Shown piece after piece: positions 6,266-6,977 of a stretch of DNA of 6,977 nucleotides (positions are counted from its first letter, which is position 1; each line of letters starts with the position of its first letter). Source of the DNA: Burkholderiaceae bacterium (GTDB lineage: Bacteria; Pseudomonadota; Gammaproteobacteria; Burkholderiales; Burkholderiaceae_C); contig JALQVQ010000008.1 of NCBI GenBank assembly GCA_023260315.1, forward strand, positions 1-6,977, read 5' to 3'. A program made the translations under genes and the position numbers. The notes below the pieces were generated by a model, which was not told where the DNA came from, did not search any database, and was given only the letters and a program-made list of their open reading frames with translations.

Positions 6266-6279
6266 GAGTCCCCCGACTC
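6266..6279 (-). promoter_or_regulatory. Hairpin in the glnS leader
   Basis: GAGTC-GGGG-GACTC on the reverse strand is a perfect 5-pair stem with a GGGG loop. It lies 4 bases before the out-of-frame ATG at 6261 and 18 bases before the TTG at 6247. The only purine-rich Shine-Dalgarno candidate, GGGGGA, is inside this hairpin, so the structure could limit ribosome access. There is no T-run after it, so it is not an intrinsic terminator. Confidence 0.4.
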
Positions 6280-6297
6280 AGCGAGGGCGCAGCCTGC

Positions 6298-6303
6298 ATT
6301 GTA
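6298..6303 (-). promoter_or_regulatory. Possible -10 box of glnS
   Basis: The reverse strand reads TACAAT (5 of 6 bases of TATAAT), which would give a leader of roughly 45 bases including the GAGTC/GACTC hairpin. No convincing -35 lies at the right distance (CCGAAA is the best-placed hexamer), so confidence is low. Confidence 0.35.
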
Positions 6304-6344
6304 TGAAAGGCGGCTTCACTTTTCGGGGGGGTCTTTTTGTTTCG

Positions 6345-6350
6345 TAAAAT
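6345..6350 (+). promoter_or_regulatory. Possible -10 box of uppP
   Basis: TAAAAT (5 of 6 bases of TATAAT) would start transcription at about 6357, leaving a leader of about 55 bases before the GTG at 6412. The -35 position falls next to a G7 run (6325-6331) and resembles the consensus poorly. Confidence 0.35.
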
Positions 6351-6362
6351 GAGACGGTGCGC

Positions 6363-6398
6363 GGGTCGTTCTCAAGACCCCGATTTTGCCTCGCGGGG
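6363..6398 (+). promoter_or_regulatory. Two mutually exclusive hairpins in the uppP leader
   Basis: GGGTC (6363-6367) can pair with GACCC (6376-6380), loop 8. Alternatively CCCCG (6378-6382) can pair with CGGGG (6394-6398), loop 11. The two stems share 6378-6380 and so exclude each other. The second ends 13 bases before the uppP start codon. Each stem has only five pairs, so a regulatory role is unproven. Confidence 0.22.
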
Positions 6399-6411
6399 CC
6401 GAAAGTCATTT

Positions 6412-6977
6412 GTGGACATCACCCTTTATTTGCAAGCCGTGGTCATGGGCCTCGTCGAGGGCTTGACGGAATTTTTGCCGATCTCATCCACGGGGCACCT
6501 GATCGTTACAGGCTCGTTAATCGGCTTCCATGATGAAAAGGCAAAGGTCTTTGACATCGCCATACAGACCGGTGCGATTTTTGCTGTGATCTTGGTTTAC
6601 TGGCAGCGCATCGCAGAAACCTTGCGCGGCATGACCAGCGAGGTCCGCGCGCAGCGATTCACGCGTAACGTGCTGATTGCTTTTTTTCCGGCCGTGATTT
6701 TGGGCTTGGCTTTCGGTAAGGCCATTAAAGCGCACCTGTTCAATGCGAATGTGGTGGCGATCGCTCTCATCGTCGGCGGCGCAATCATTTGGTGGGCAGA
6801 GCGCCGCCAGAAAACAGCGGTACGCATTGAAACAGTGGATGAAATGTCACCCGCTGATGCGTTGAAGGTTGGCCTCATTCAATGCCTGGCCATGATCCCT
6901 GGCCCCAGCCCAATGGCCGGCAAACTGTGTCACCCTAACTTTTTCTCAACCTCTTGGCAAAACGACCAAACGCCAAT
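6412..6977 (+). CDS. uppP: Undecaprenyl-diphosphatase UppP/BacA (3' part missing, aberrant tail)
   Basis: Integral inner-membrane phosphatase that dephosphorylates undecaprenyl diphosphate to recycle the lipid carrier for peptidoglycan and other envelope glycans; extra dosage gives bacitracin resistance in E. coli. The first 164 of about 270 expected residues are clearly Upp[19 protein letters not shown] (15-32) carries the conserved E16, E20, SST and H29, followed by [18 protein letters not shown] (47-64), [13 protein letters not shown] (90-102), [19 protein letters not shown] (112-130) and [10 protein letters not shown] (155-164). The GTG at 6412 puts these residues at the usual distance from the N-terminus; GAAAG six bases upstream is a weak ribosome site. 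After G164 the family motif TSRSGATI is replaced by [11 protein letters not shown] and the next ~20 residues are not UppP-like, although the frame stays open to the right edge. The gene is divergent from glnS. Family identity is firm; the state of the 3' end is not. Confidence 0.92.
   Translation, partial: MDITLYLQAVVMGLVEGLTEFLPISSTGHLIVTGSLIGFHDEKAKVFDIAIQTGAIFAVILVYWQRIAETLRGMTSEVRAQRFTRNVLIAFFPAVILGLAFGKAIKAHLFNANVVAIALIVGGAIIWWAERRQKTAVRIETVDEMSPADALKVGLIQCLAMIPGPSPMAGKLCHPNFFSTSWQNDQTP

Noticed and set aside
6325..6331. Seven-G run in the glnS/uppP intergenic region, considered as a phase-variable promoter spacer
   Set aside because: The flanking promoter elements are too weak to fix a spacer length, so no specific switch can be argued.
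6517..6878. Two reverse-strand frames of 72 and 93 residues
   Set aside because: They are antisense to the conserved N-terminal part of uppP.
6904..6977. Uppp tail considered as the end of an inserted mobile element or intron
   Set aside because: I recognise no terminal inverted repeat or intron boundary motif, and the bases still loosely follow the expected uppP sequence, which fits errors better than insertion.

Overview
The window looks like a piece of a betaproteobacterial chromosome, most likely from a Burkholderiales relative. The reasons are a BktB-type beta-ketothiolase that closely follows the Cupriavidus enzyme as I remember it, a canonical proteobacterial GlnRS, a short RluA, an AcuI/YhdH reductase, a DUF2189 membrane protein, and a moderately GC-rich, tightly packed layout. 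There are seven protein genes. Two are cut by the window edges. I see no RNA genes, CRISPR array, insertion sequence or prophage part, and no gene-free stretch longer than about 165 bases.

Layout: positions 1-773 (+) hold the 3' part of acuI (acrylyl-CoA reductase). It converges on a DUF2189 integral membrane protein gene (770-1603, -), and the two stop codons share one TTAA. A divergent 138-base intergenic region (1604-1741) carries a good promoter, a possible operator over its -35 box and a second dyad near a weaker reverse promoter. It serves the membrane protein to the left and a PF10014-type 2-oxoglutarate/Fe(II) dioxygenase (1742-2491, +) to the right; the latter may be translated from an almost leaderless mRNA. 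The dioxygenase converges, with a 10-base gap, on bktB (2502-3686, -). Upstream of bktB on the same strand lie rluA (3768-4448, -) and glnS (4445-6247, -), joined by an ATGA overlap, so glnS-rluA is very probably one transcript. A 164-base divergent region separates glnS from uppP (bacA), which runs off the right edge (6412-6977, +).

How the genes work together: glnS and rluA are translation functions (tRNA-Gln charging, and pseudouridylation of 23S rRNA and some tRNAs). acuI and bktB both touch short-chain acyl-CoA metabolism: AcuI makes propionyl-CoA, and BktB-type thiolases can condense propionyl-CoA with acetyl-CoA. They are not in one operon, so a shared pathway is only inference. uppP recycles the undecaprenyl lipid carrier of cell-wall synthesis. 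The dioxygenase and the DUF2189 protein have no assigned substrate or role.

I did not find a clear new multi-gene system. The points most worth a second look are: the last ~74 bases, where uppP abruptly loses its conserved PGTSRSG motif in a way that looks like an error-rich contig end; the glnS start, where a near-duplicate of the start region, an out-of-frame ATG and a hairpin make the true start ambiguous; and the compact promoter/operator arrangement in front of the dioxygenase gene.
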